Positions 36,678-44,786 of a DNA stretch of 64,000 nt are shown one piece after another. Source of the stretch: Bradyrhizobium neotropicale (GTDB taxonomy: Bacteria; Pseudomonadota; Alphaproteobacteria; Rhizobiales; Xanthobacteraceae); contig NZ_LSEF01000100.1 in NCBI RefSeq assembly GCF_001641695.1, positions 163,441 to 227,440 on the forward strand. The letters run 5' to 3'. A program made the position numbers and the translations under genes. The notes under the pieces are model-generated. The model saw only the letters and a program-made list of their open reading frames with translations, did not search any database and was not told the DNA's origin. Numbering within the stretch: position 1 is the stretch's first letter; each line of letters starts with the position of its first letter.

Positions 36678-37511
36678 ATGAATACCGCACGCATTGTCGT
36701 TCTCGTCATTGCGCTGGGCGCCGGCGGCGTCGCCGCGTATCTGGCGAACGGCTATGAGAACAAGCCCGCGCCGGTCCTCCCGGTGGCCGAGAAGCTGCCG
36801 ACGGTCGAGGTTCTCGTCGCCAAATCCGACATCCAGCTCGGCCAGGCTTTGAAGCCCGAGGACCTGCAATGGCAGATCTGGCCCGCTGCGACAGCGAGCG
36901 GTGCTTTCATCCGCCGCGACAACAGACCCGAGGCGCAAAACCAGATTGCAGGCTCGATCGCGCGCGTGCCCTTGATGCAGGGCGAGCCGATCCGAGAGCA
37001 GAAGCTGGTGAAGGCCGATGGCTCCGGCTTCATGGCCGCGATCCTGCCGTCCGGCATGCGCGCGATCTCCACCGAGATTTCAGCCGAGACCGGCGCCGGC
37101 GGCTTCATCCTGCCGAACGACCGCGTCGACATCATCCTGACGCGGCGCCTGAAGAATCCCGACGCCGGCCATGGCGCCAACGGCAACAACGGCCAGACCA
37201 ACGGCAATGACATCATCCTTTCCGAGATCATCCTGACCAACATCCGCGTGCTCGCGATCGATCAGGCGCCGAAGGAAAAGGACGGCCAGAACGCCGTGGT
37301 CGGCAAGACCGTCACGCTCGAGCTCAGGCCCGACCAGGCCGCCACACTCTCTGCCGCGCGCCAGGGCGGCACGCTGCAGCTTGCACTGCGCAGCATCGCC
37401 GATGCCAACGCATCGGAAGTCTCGCTCGAAGATCAGGCGATCAAGCGGCCCGGCGGCGTCAGCGTGATCCGCTACGGCGTGCCGGCGCGGCAACTTACGT
37501 CACAGAAGTGA
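36678..37511 (+). CDS. cpaB: Flp pilus assembly protein CpaB (RcpC)
   Basis: A 277-residue inner-membrane-anchored periplasmic protein of the Tad pilus. A TM helix (IVVLVIALGAGGVAAYLA) is followed by an SAF domain with VEVLVAKSDIQLGQALKPEDLQW and IARVPLMQGEPIREQKL, and then a C-terminal region with NDRVDIILTRR. It starts the block cpaB-cpaC-cpaD-cpaE. CpaB helps couple the secretin to the inner-membrane machine. The stop overlaps the cpaC start (TGATG). Confidence 0.95.
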   Translation: MNTARIVVLVIALGAGGVAAYLANGYENKPAPVLPVAEKLPTVEVLVAKSDIQLGQALKPEDLQWQIWPAATASGAFIRRDNRPEAQNQIAGSIARVPLMQGEPIREQKLVKADGSGFMAAILPSGMRAISTEISAETGAGGFILPNDRVDIILTRRLKNPDAGHGANGNNGQTNGNDIILSEIILTNIRVLAIDQAPKEKDGQNAVVGKTVTLELRPDQAATLSAARQGGTLQLALRSIADANASEVSLEDQAIKRPGGVSVIRYGVPARQLTSQK

Positions 37512-39043
37512 TGGGGACACCCAAGATGAACTACGGGGACAATCGGACGTGCATGCGCATTCGGGGGAATGGCGCACGCGCGTTCTGGACGGGGGCAATG
37601 CTGCTGCTGGGGCTGGTCACGGCGCCGAACTGGGCGAGCGGTGCCGACGCGCCGGTCGGCGACCAGGCGCCGATGCAGGCGCCGGATCTCGGCGTGGCGC
37701 CGGTTGCGACGATCGCGCCGGCCAGGACACGCTTCCTCTCGCTCGGCGTCGGCAAGTCGGTCGTCATCGACCTGCCGCGTGAGGTCAAGGACGTGCTGGT
37801 GGCCGATCCCAAGATCGCCAATGCGGTGATCCGCTCGGCGCAGCGCGCCTATATCATCGGCGGCCAGGTCGGTCAGACCAACGTCGTGTTCTTCTCGGCC
37901 GACGGCCAGCAGGTCGCCTCCTACGACATCGCGGTGAAGCGCGACCTCAACGGCATGCGCGCAGCACTGCGCCAGTCGCTGCCGGGCGTGCAGATCGAAG
38001 GCGTCGGTGACAGCGTGATGCTGACCGGTTCGGTGTCGAGCCCGGTCGAGGCGCAGCAGGCGGGCGACGTCGCCGCCAAGCTGGTCGGCGGCTCGGAGAA
38101 GGTCGTCAACAACATCGTCGTGCGCGGTCGCGACCAGGTGATGCTCAAGGTCGTCGTCGGCGAAGTGCGCCGCGACATCGTCAAGCAGATGGGCGTCGAC
38201 CTCAGCGCCAGCCTGAACGCCGGCACTGCGGTCGTGAATTTCAACAACTCCAACCCCTTCTCGGTCAGCGGCGGACCGCTGGTCAGCGGCAACGGGCTCG
38301 GCGTCGCCGGCCTCGCCAAGGGCGTGGCCACCGTCAGCGCCACCATGCGCGCGATGGAAAGCGCCGGCGTGATGCGGACGCTGGCCGAGCCGAGCCTGAC
38401 GGCGATCTCGGGTGAATCGGCGACTTTCATCGCCGGCGGCGAATTCCCGATACCCGCAGGCTACTCCTGCGATCCGACCACGCATGTCTGTACCACTCAG
38501 ATCACCTACAAGAAATTCGGTATCTCCCTGAACTTTACGCCGGTCGTGCTCAGCGAAGGGCGGATCAGCCTGCGGGTGATGACCGAGGTGTCGGAGCTGT
38601 CGAACCAGAACGCAATCTCGGTGACGCAGGCGCTGTCCTCGACCTCATCGAGCTCCATCACCATCCCATCGATCCAGACCCGCCGCGCCGAGACCACGCT
38701 CGAGATTCCCTCGGGCGGCTCGATGGCGATGGCTGGCCTGATCCAGCAGCAGACCAAGCAGGCGATCAACGGCCTGCCCGGCGTCGACCAGGTGCCGATC
38801 CTCGGCCAGCTGTTCCGCAGCCAGGACTACGTCAACAACGAAACCGAACTGATGGTGATCGTAACGCCCTACGTGGTGCGCGCGGTCGCGCAGAAGGAAT
38901 TGTCGCGGCCTGACGACGGCTTCGCGCCAAGCTCGGATGCGCAGTCGGCGCTGCTCGGCCGCATGAACCGTCTCTATGGCATCGCGCGCCGCGCTGATCC
39001 CATCAGCGGCTACCAGGGTGATTTCGGCTTCATCATCGACTGA
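37511..39043 (+). CDS. cpaC: Type II/IV secretion secretin CpaC (RcpA)
   Basis: A 510-residue outer-membrane secretin through which the pilus passes. It has an N-terminal signal region, a short N0-like domain (LPREVKDVLVADPKIANAVIRS), a BON-like middle part (SLPGVQIEGVGDSVMLTGSV), and the secretin core with GEFPIPAG, FGISLNFTPVVL, QTRRAETTLEIPSGGSMAMAGL and LPGVDQVPILGQLFRS. The start may be the ATG at 37511 or one 15 nt later. It is followed directly by cpaD. Confidence 0.94.
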   Translation: MGTPKMNYGDNRTCMRIRGNGARAFWTGAMLLLGLVTAPNWASGADAPVGDQAPMQAPDLGVAPVATIAPARTRFLSLGVGKSVVIDLPREVKDVLVADPKIANAVIRSAQRAYIIGGQVGQTNVVFFSADGQQVASYDIAVKRDLNGMRAALRQSLPGVQIEGVGDSVMLTGSVSSPVEAQQAGDVAAKLVGGSEKVVNNIVVRGRDQVMLKVVVGEVRRDIVKQMGVDLSASLNAGTAVVNFNNSNPFSVSGGPLVSGNGLGVAGLAKGVATVSATMRAMESAGVMRTLAEPSLTAISGESATFIAGGEFPIPAGYSCDPTTHVCTTQITYKKFGISLNFTPVVLSEGRISLRVMTEVSELSNQNAISVTQALSSTSSSSITIPSIQTRRAETTLEIPSGGSMAMAGLIQQQTKQAINGLPGVDQVPILGQLFRSQDYVNNETELMVIVTPYVVRAVAQKELSRPDDGFAPSSDAQSALLGRMNRLYGIARRADPISGYQGDFGFIID

Positions 39044-39101
39044 GACGGGCAGGCGGCTCGACGACGACACTTTGGGGACGAGGGGCAAGAGGGGGACAAG
39101 G

Positions 39102-39836
39102 ATGGCGAATACAGCGGCCGATCACCGTGGCAGGCTGCGCCTCGCAATCGCACTGACGGGGCTATCCGTCATGCTGGGCGCGTGCAACACCACAGGCGAG
39201 ATCGTCACCCAGACGGTGCCGACCGACTATCGCCAGCGTCATCCGATCGCGGTGCAGGAAGCCAAGCGCTCGATCGTGATCTTCGTCGGCAAGTCCCGCG
39301 GCGGCCTCTCGGCCGAACAGCACGCCGACGTCGTGGGCATCGCCCGGGACTGGGTGCGCGAAGGCACCGGCTCCGTCATCGTGGATGTGCCCATCAGCAC
39401 CGCGAATGCCAGGCCCGCAGCGGCGACCTATCAGGAGATTCGTTCGGTGCTGACGGCGGGCGGCGTGCCGTCGCGCGCGATCGTCCAGCATCCATACCGT
39501 CCCGAGGATCCGGGTCTGCTGCCGACCATCCGGCTGAGCTATTCCAGGATCGCAGCCGTCGCCGGCCCCTGCGGCCTGTGGCCGGAAGACATAGGTCCTT
39601 CCATCCTCAACCCCGGCTACAACGAGAACCAGCCCTACTTCAATCTGGGCTGCGCCAGCCAGCGCAATCTCGCGGCAATGATCGACAACCCTGCCGACCT
39701 CGAGCAACCGCGGGCGGAAACGCCGGTCTATACCGCACGGCGCGACATCGCCTTCGACCGCTATCGCAAGGGCTCGCCGACTTCGACCACCTATCCCGAG
39801 GCTGACAAGGCCAAACTCAGCGACACAGGCAAATGA
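39102..39836 (+). CDS. cpaD: Pilus assembly lipoprotein CpaD
   Basis: A 244-residue lipoprotein. The signal ends in SVMLGACNTTG, where the cysteine is the lipid site. The body contains HPIAVQEAKRSIVIFVGKSRGGLS and the conserved C-terminal part with CGLWPEDIG and GCASQRNLAAMIDNPADLEQPR, typical of CpaD, an outer-membrane partner of the secretin. Start chosen at 39102 after AAGG; a longer frame overlaps cpaC. The stop overlaps the cpaE start (ATGA). Confidence 0.93.
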   Translation: MANTAADHRGRLRLAIALTGLSVMLGACNTTGEIVTQTVPTDYRQRHPIAVQEAKRSIVIFVGKSRGGLSAEQHADVVGIARDWVREGTGSVIVDVPISTANARPAAATYQEIRSVLTAGGVPSRAIVQHPYRPEDPGLLPTIRLSYSRIAAVAGPCGLWPEDIGPSILNPGYNENQPYFNLGCASQRNLAAMIDNPADLEQPRAETPVYTARRDIAFDRYRKGSPTSTTYPEADKAKLSDTGK

Positions 39837-41122
39837 CAGACGGCCACGAAGACCAAGCGGACGATCCGCGGCACCCCGAGGAACACATTGCGCCGGTCCC
39901 GCGCATTTCGGTGCAGGCGTTTTGCGAGACCGAGCAGACGCTCGCCGCGGTGACCGCGGCGGGTCAGGACCGTCGTCTCGCCAAGGCGCATCTCACCGCC
40001 AAGGACGGCGGCCTTGCCGCGGCGATCGAAGTCTATGATTCGATGCCGACGCCGAACGTGATCGTGATCGAATCCGACGGCACGCGCGACATCCTCGAAG
40101 GGCTCGATGACCTCGCCGGCGTCTGCGATCCCGGCACGCGCGTGGTCGTGATCGGCAATCCCAACGATGAGGCTCCCTATCGCGAGCTCGTGCGTCGCGG
40201 CGTCAACGACTACGTGGTGGGCCCGGTCGAGACCATCGACGTGGTGCGCTCGATCTGCAGCCTGTTCTCGGCCTCGGAAGCCATCATCACCGGCCGCGTC
40301 ATCGCGGTGGTCGGCGCCAAGGGCGGCGTTGGCGCATCCACCGTGGCGCACAACGTAGCCTGGACCATCGCGCGCGATCTGGCGCTCGATTCGGTCGTGA
40401 TCGATCTCGACCTCGCCTTCGGCACCGCAGGCCTCGACTACAATCAGGATCCGATCCAGGGCATCGCCAACGCGGTGCTGTCGCAGGATCGTCCCGATAC
40501 TGCGCTGATGGAGCGCCTGCTCGCCAAATGCACCGAGCATCTCAGCCTGCTCGCCGCGCCGGCGACGCTTGATCGCGTCTATGATTTCGGCGCTGAGGCG
40601 TTCGACGCGGTGTTCGACACGCTGCGGATGACCACGCCCTGCATCGTGCTCGACGTTCCCCATCAATGGTCGGGCTGGACCCGGCGCGCGCTCGTCAGCG
40701 CCGACGACATCCTGATCGTTGCCGAGCCCGATCTCGCCAACTTGCGCAACACCAAGAACATGCTGAGCGTGCTGAAGGGCGCGCGGCCCAACGATCGGCC
40801 ACCGCTCTACTGCATCAACCAGGTCGGCATGCCCAAGCGCGCGGAGATCGAGGTCAAGGCGTTCGCCAAGACGATGGAAAGCCAGCCGATCGCGGTGATC
40901 CCGTTCGATTCGAAGCTGTTCTCGACCGCCGCCAACAACGGCCAGATGATCGCGGAAGTCTCCAGGAGCCACCGCACCACCGAGCTGTTCCAGAACATGG
41001 CGAACCGTCTCGCCGGGCGCGGCGACATGAAAAAGCCGAAGCGCTCGCTGCTCGGGCCGTTTCTGAAGAAGCTGAAGGGCAGGGGCGGGCGCAGCTCCGC
41101 GCCGCATCGTAAGGCGTCGTAA
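39833..41122 (+). CDS. cpaE: Pilus localisation ATPase CpaE (MinD/ParA-like)
   Basis: A 429-residue protein with a receiver-like N-terminal domain (about residues 20-140, lacking a full phosphorylation site) and a MinD/ParA-type ATPase domain. VVGAKGGVGASTVAHNVAW is a deviant Walker A, and VIDLDLAFGTAGLDYNQDP is the following motif. CpaE places the pilus machinery at the cell pole in Caulobacter. In most tad operons cpaF, tadB and tadC follow; here the next gene is convergent. The C-terminus is Lys/Arg-rich. Confidence 0.94.
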   Translation: MTDGHEDQADDPRHPEEHIAPVPRISVQAFCETEQTLAAVTAAGQDRRLAKAHLTAKDGGLAAAIEVYDSMPTPNVIVIESDGTRDILEGLDDLAGVCDPGTRVVVIGNPNDEAPYRELVRRGVNDYVVGPVETIDVVRSICSLFSASEAIITGRVIAVVGAKGGVGASTVAHNVAWTIARDLALDSVVIDLDLAFGTAGLDYNQDPIQGIANAVLSQDRPDTALMERLLAKCTEHLSLLAAPATLDRVYDFGAEAFDAVFDTLRMTTPCIVLDVPHQWSGWTRRALVSADDILIVAEPDLANLRNTKNMLSVLKGARPNDRPPLYCINQVGMPKRAEIEVKAFAKTMESQPIAVIPFDSKLFSTAANNGQMIAEVSRSHRTTELFQNMANRLAGRGDMKKPKRSLLGPFLKKLKGRGGRSSAPHRKAS

Positions 41123-41140
41123 GCCTAAACCTGCGCCGGG

Positions 41141-41917
41141 CTATTTGTTGTCGGCCCGCTGCTGCCTTTTCGCCAGGAGCTGGCGCAGCGCCGCGACCTT
41201 GGCCTCGGCTTCGGCCGGCGGCAGATCGGCCTTCACGATGGTCTCGGCCTCGGACTGCTTTCCTTCCAACCCCAGCACGAAGGCGAAATTGGTCCGGACG
41301 CGGGAATTGGCGGGATTGCGCTCGTAGGCACGCCGCAACGTCTCCTCCGCCCTGGGCAGATTGTTCTGGAGCACATAGGACAGGCCGAGATTGGACAGCA
41401 CCAACGGCTCGTCGGGTACGATCTTCAGCGCAGTCGCGTAATATTGCTGCGCTTCCTCGTTGCGGCCGAGCTGATCCAGCACCGCGCCCTGCGCCGACAG
41501 GATGCGCCAGTCGGGATCCTCCGGCGTGTGCGCGCGGCTCAGCACGTCGAAGGCCTGCTGGAAATTGCCATTATCGGCGAGCGCGCGGCCGTAGCCGGCG
41601 AGCAGCGCCTTGTTGCTGGGATGGCCGAGCACGGCCTGCTCCAGCACCGCAACCGCCTGGGCGCGCTGGCCGGTCTCGCGCAGCGCCTTGCCGTATTCGA
41701 GCGCGACGTTGGGATCGCTCGGCTTGGCGCGATAGCGCTCGCGCAAAGCGTCCACGTCCGGCTTGGCGTCTTGCTTGCCCGCGGTTTCCGTCTTGCCGCC
41801 GAGCGCACCGGTGATGTCCTCGAGGCCCGTGGTCTGGCAGCCACCGAGGGCGAGCACCAGGAGCGCGGGAAGGAGGAATCTCGCCGGAGGAGAGGCAAGG
41901 GGCGAACGCTTGGACAT
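41141..41917 (-). CDS. TadD-like tetratricopeptide-repeat lipoprotein
   Basis: A 258-residue lipoprotein (LLVLALGGCQTTG) with four to five TPR units. Examples are PNVALEYGKALRETGQRAQAVAVLEQAV and LVLSNLGLSYVLQNNLPRAEETLRRAYE. TadD, a pilotin-like TPR lipoprotein, is part of many tad loci, and the place next to cpaE supports that role. It converges on cpaE with only 18 nt between the stops. The C-terminal tail is Lys/Gln-rich. Confidence 0.88.
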   Translation of the reverse strand: MSKRSPLASPPARFLLPALLVLALGGCQTTGLEDITGALGGKTETAGKQDAKPDVDALRERYRAKPSDPNVALEYGKALRETGQRAQAVAVLEQAVLGHPSNKALLAGYGRALADNGNFQQAFDVLSRAHTPEDPDWRILSAQGAVLDQLGRNEEAQQYYATALKIVPDEPLVLSNLGLSYVLQNNLPRAEETLRRAYERNPANSRVRTNFAFVLGLEGKQSEAETIVKADLPPAEAEAKVAALRQLLAKRQQRADNK

Positions 41918-42024
41918 GCTCTGATCTACCGTCGGCGAGTGATCAGAGATGCTTTGCCGATTAACGCTAAATTCCCGTTAAGGGAACACGCCCGGCGAAT
42001 CTATTGTTTGAGATGATCTCCGCG

Positions 42025-42043
42025 CAAACGCGTTCCGCGTTTG
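42025..42043. repeat. Hairpin CAAACGCG/CGCGTTTG, likely part of dispersed repeat
   Basis: An 8-bp stem with loop TTC inside a stretch (42010-42084) containing GAGGGAAAACCGCTGCAC and TTTTCCGGATCATGC. From memory that stretch resembles an element common in Bradyrhizobium genomes; only one copy lies in this window. It sits just past the PilZ gene. Confidence 0.45.
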
Positions 42044-42087
42044 TCGCGAGGGAAAACCGCTGCACGCTTTTCCGGATCATGCTCGCC

Positions 42088-42333
42088 CTAGTCGGTGAAT
42101 TCGGCGCCGAATTCGCAGCCGATGCGCCAGCGCAGGCGGCATTGGCGGGAATAGTCGGGCGCGAAGATGATGGTGAATTGCGGCGGCACTTCCAAGAACT
42201 CCGCCACCACTTTCACGCCACCGTCGGAAATATCCGTGATCGTGCAGTCCCTCGGCAGCGAGCCCGCGCCAAAATGAATCTTGGCGAGCCGACTGCACAC
42301 CCGACGTTCGCTTCTGCGGCGATTTGCAAGCAT
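42088..42333 (-). CDS. PilZ domain protein, putative c-di-GMP receptor
   Basis: An 81-residue single-domain protein. The N-terminal NRRRSERR supplies the RxxxR arginine motif, CTITDISDGGVKVVAE supplies D-x-S-x-x-G, and C-terminal RLRWRIGCEFGAEF is the usual end of the barrel. Together these mark a c-di-GMP-binding PilZ domain. Several such small proteins exist in Bradyrhizobium. It is alone on its strand, near the cpa/tadD locus, which fits a role in surface attachment or motility, but no target is evident. Confidence 0.85.
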   Translation of the reverse strand: MLANRRRSERRVCSRLAKIHFGAGSLPRDCTITDISDGGVKVVAEFLEVPPQFTIIFAPDYSRQCRLRWRIGCEFGAEFTD

Positions 42334-42558
42334 TTCGATTGTTCACTGGTTAGATCACGGCCCATCCCGCGAGCCTAGGAGTAGCGAACATTCGTTGGAA
42401 TGTGCTGAGCATAGAAGCTCGCATTCGAGGCGTACTGTCCTGATCCCGTTTACGATCCGTTAGGGCTTCTCTCGCCGCGAAATTGTTCCCGTATTGTTCT
42501 TGTCAGGTGCGCTTCGCCCTGCTACCCTTGATTGTGCGAGGGGCAGCCTGGGTCGAAG

Positions 42559-44097
42559 ATGGTTCAGCGGGTTTCTACAGTCGCCTTTGAGGGGATCGAG
42601 GCCCGCACGGTCGACGTGCAGGTGCAGGTCGCGCCGGGTCTGCCGGCCTTTGCCATCGTCGGCCTGCCGGACAAGGCGGTATCCGAGGCCCGCGAACGAG
42701 TCCGCTCGGCGCTGATCGCCTCCGGCCTGGCGCTGCCGGCGCGGCGGATCACCGTCAATCTTGCGCCCGCCGATCTGCCCAAAGAAGGCAGCCATTACGA
42801 CCTGCCGATCGCGCTCGGCCTGATGGCGGCGATTGGGGCGATTCCGCCGGATGCGCTGACGGGTTTCACCGTACTTGGCGAGCTCGGCCTCGACGGCTCG
42901 ATCGCGCCGGTGGCCGGCGTTCTGCCTGCCGCGATCGGCGCCAATACGCGCGAGGAGGGGCTGATCTGTCCGGCCGCCTGCGGCTCGGAGGCGGCCTGGG
43001 CGAGCCCGGACATCCAGATCATCGCCGCGAGTTCGCTGATTCAGATCGCCAACCATTTCAAGGGCACGCAGGTGCTGTCGCGGCCCTCACCGAAGGTGCA
43101 TGAGGCCGCCGCCTCAACGCTCGACCTGCGTGACATCAAGGGTCAGGAGAGCGCCAAGCGGGCGCTGGAGATCGCGGCGGCCGGCGGACATCACCTCCTG
43201 ATGATCGGCGCACCCGGCGCTGGCAAATCGATGCTGGCCGCGCGCCTGCCGTCGATCCTGCCGCCGCTGTCGCCGAGCGAGCTGTTGGAGGTCTCGATGA
43301 TCGCCTCCGTTGCCGGCGAGATCCAGGGCGGCGCGCTGACGTCGCGGCGGCCGTTCCGCTCGCCGCATCATTCCGCCAGCATGGCCGCACTCACCGGCGG
43401 CGGCATGCGGGCAAAGCCCGGCGAGATCTCGCTGGCGCATCAAGGCGTGCTGTTCCTCGACGAGCTGCCCGAATTCGATCCGCGCGTCTTGGATTCGCTG
43501 CGCCAGCCGCTGGAGAACGGCGAGGTCTCGGTGTCCCGGGCCAATCACCGCGTGACTTATCCGGCGCGTTTCATGCTGGTCGCGGCGATGAATCCCTGCC
43601 GCTGCGGCAATGCGTTCGAGCCGGGCTATGCCTGCAAGCGCAGTCGCATCGATCGCTGCACGGCCGACTACCAGGCGCGCATCTCGGGCCCACTGATGGA
43701 CCGCATCGACCTGCGCATCGAGGTGCCGGCGGTCACTGCGGCCGATCTGATCCTGCCGCCGCCGGCGGAGGGCTCGGCGGAAGTCGCCGCGCGCGTGGCC
43801 GCGGCGCGCGACATCCAGCTCGCGCGCTATGCCGATGCGGGGCTGCCGCATGTCCGCACCAATGCCGAGGCGCCGGCCTCGGTGCTGGAGGAGATCGCCA
43901 AGCCTGACGCGCAGGGCCAGAAACTGCTGCGCGATGCCGCCGAGAGCATGCGGCTGTCGGCGCGCGGCTATCACCGCGTGCTGCGGGTGGCGCGCACGCT
44001 CGCCGACCTCGACGCCGCGGACAAGATCGGCCGGCTGCATCTCGCCGAGGCGCTGTCCTACCGCGCACTCGCAGAGGATGTGCGCCAGCTGGCGTAA
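42559..44097 (+). CDS. comM: YifB/ComM family Mg-chelatase-like AAA+ ATPase
   Basis: A 512-residue AAA+ protein. Its N-terminal Lon-like domain (VSTVAFEGIEARTVDVQVQVAPG, FAIVGLPDKAVSEARERVRSAL) is joined to an Mg-chelatase-type ATPase with Walker A MIGAPGAGKSMLAARLPSILP, Walker B VLFLDELPEF, and a cysteine-containing NPCRCGNAFEPGYACKRSRI. ComM is a branch-migration helicase used in natural transformation, and homologues are widespread in non-competent bacteria. The ATG at 42559 is chosen over one 27 nt upstream. Confidence 0.94.
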   Translation: MVQRVSTVAFEGIEARTVDVQVQVAPGLPAFAIVGLPDKAVSEARERVRSALIASGLALPARRITVNLAPADLPKEGSHYDLPIALGLMAAIGAIPPDALTGFTVLGELGLDGSIAPVAGVLPAAIGANTREEGLICPAACGSEAAWASPDIQIIAASSLIQIANHFKGTQVLSRPSPKVHEAAASTLDLRDIKGQESAKRALEIAAAGGHHLLMIGAPGAGKSMLAARLPSILPPLSPSELLEVSMIASVAGEIQGGALTSRRPFRSPHHSASMAALTGGGMRAKPGEISLAHQGVLFLDELPEFDPRVLDSLRQPLENGEVSVSRANHRVTYPARFMLVAAMNPCRCGNAFEPGYACKRSRIDRCTADYQARISGPLMDRIDLRIEVPAVTAADLILPPPAEGSAEVAARVAAARDIQLARYADAGLPHVRTNAEAPASVLEEIAKPDAQGQKLLRDAAESMRLSARGYHRVLRVARTLADLDAADKIGRLHLAEALSYRALAEDVRQLA

Positions 44098-44193
44098 CGA
44101 CCTCGGGCATCAACCCGGCGGTAACGAGTTTCCTTTACGCTCTGCAAACCATAAGGCCCGCAAGTGTCCGCGCGGCCCGGCGAGTAGAGTGTC

Positions 44194-44661
44194 ATGTTGC
44201 GTTTCAAGATCCTGGCCTCGGTTGTTCCCCTCCTGGCGGCTGCGGTGTTCGCTCGCAGCGAGATCGGATCGGTCTCGCATCCCTGCATCGCGATTGGCGA
44301 AACCTCGGTCGAGCTGACATCCCTGTTCTGGACGGCCGGCGTCCAGGTCGCCTTCACCGAAGATCCCGCGCAGGCCACCGTACGGGTCCGGATCACCGAG
44401 AACGCGGACGCCGCGGATTTCGCGGTGGTCGACGACGGCATCAGCGACGAGCCGGGCGCCTGCGAGACCAATGCCGCGACGCGCCTGGTCGCGATTTCCG
44501 CGAATCCGGGCCATGACCGTGCGGTGATCTATCTTTCCACCGACGGGCCGGCCGACTACCGCATCTATGTGCGCTCGAAGACGTTCTCGCAGCGCGAGGC
44601 GGCGGCGCTGATCGTCGGCGCCCGCGGCGTCCACCATCATCTCCAGGCCGCCGCGCTCTGA
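44194..44661 (+). CDS. Small secreted protein of unknown function
   Basis: A 155-residue protein with a probable signal peptide (MLRFKILASVVPLLAAAVFARS). The mature part alternates short strands and ends in FSQREAAALIVGARGVHHHLQ. I do not recognise the family. The frame is consistent with neighbours in base composition and has a start after GTC. It lies 96 nt after comM and 125 nt before a histidine-kinase gene, so it may be an independent unit. Confidence 0.6.
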   Translation: MLRFKILASVVPLLAAAVFARSEIGSVSHPCIAIGETSVELTSLFWTAGVQVAFTEDPAQATVRVRITENADAADFAVVDDGISDEPGACETNAATRLVAISANPGHDRAVIYLSTDGPADYRIYVRSKTFSQREAAALIVGARGVHHHLQAAAL

Positions 44662-44786
44662 GGCATTAACCCCTCATCAACCCTGTTTGGAGGCGGCTTC
44701 CAAACCTCAAACTGTTCGCAAGGTCGGCCGGGACATCGTCGCTGCGCGCGATCACAGGGTTTCGGAAAGAGTCGGGGTCGGTAGGG

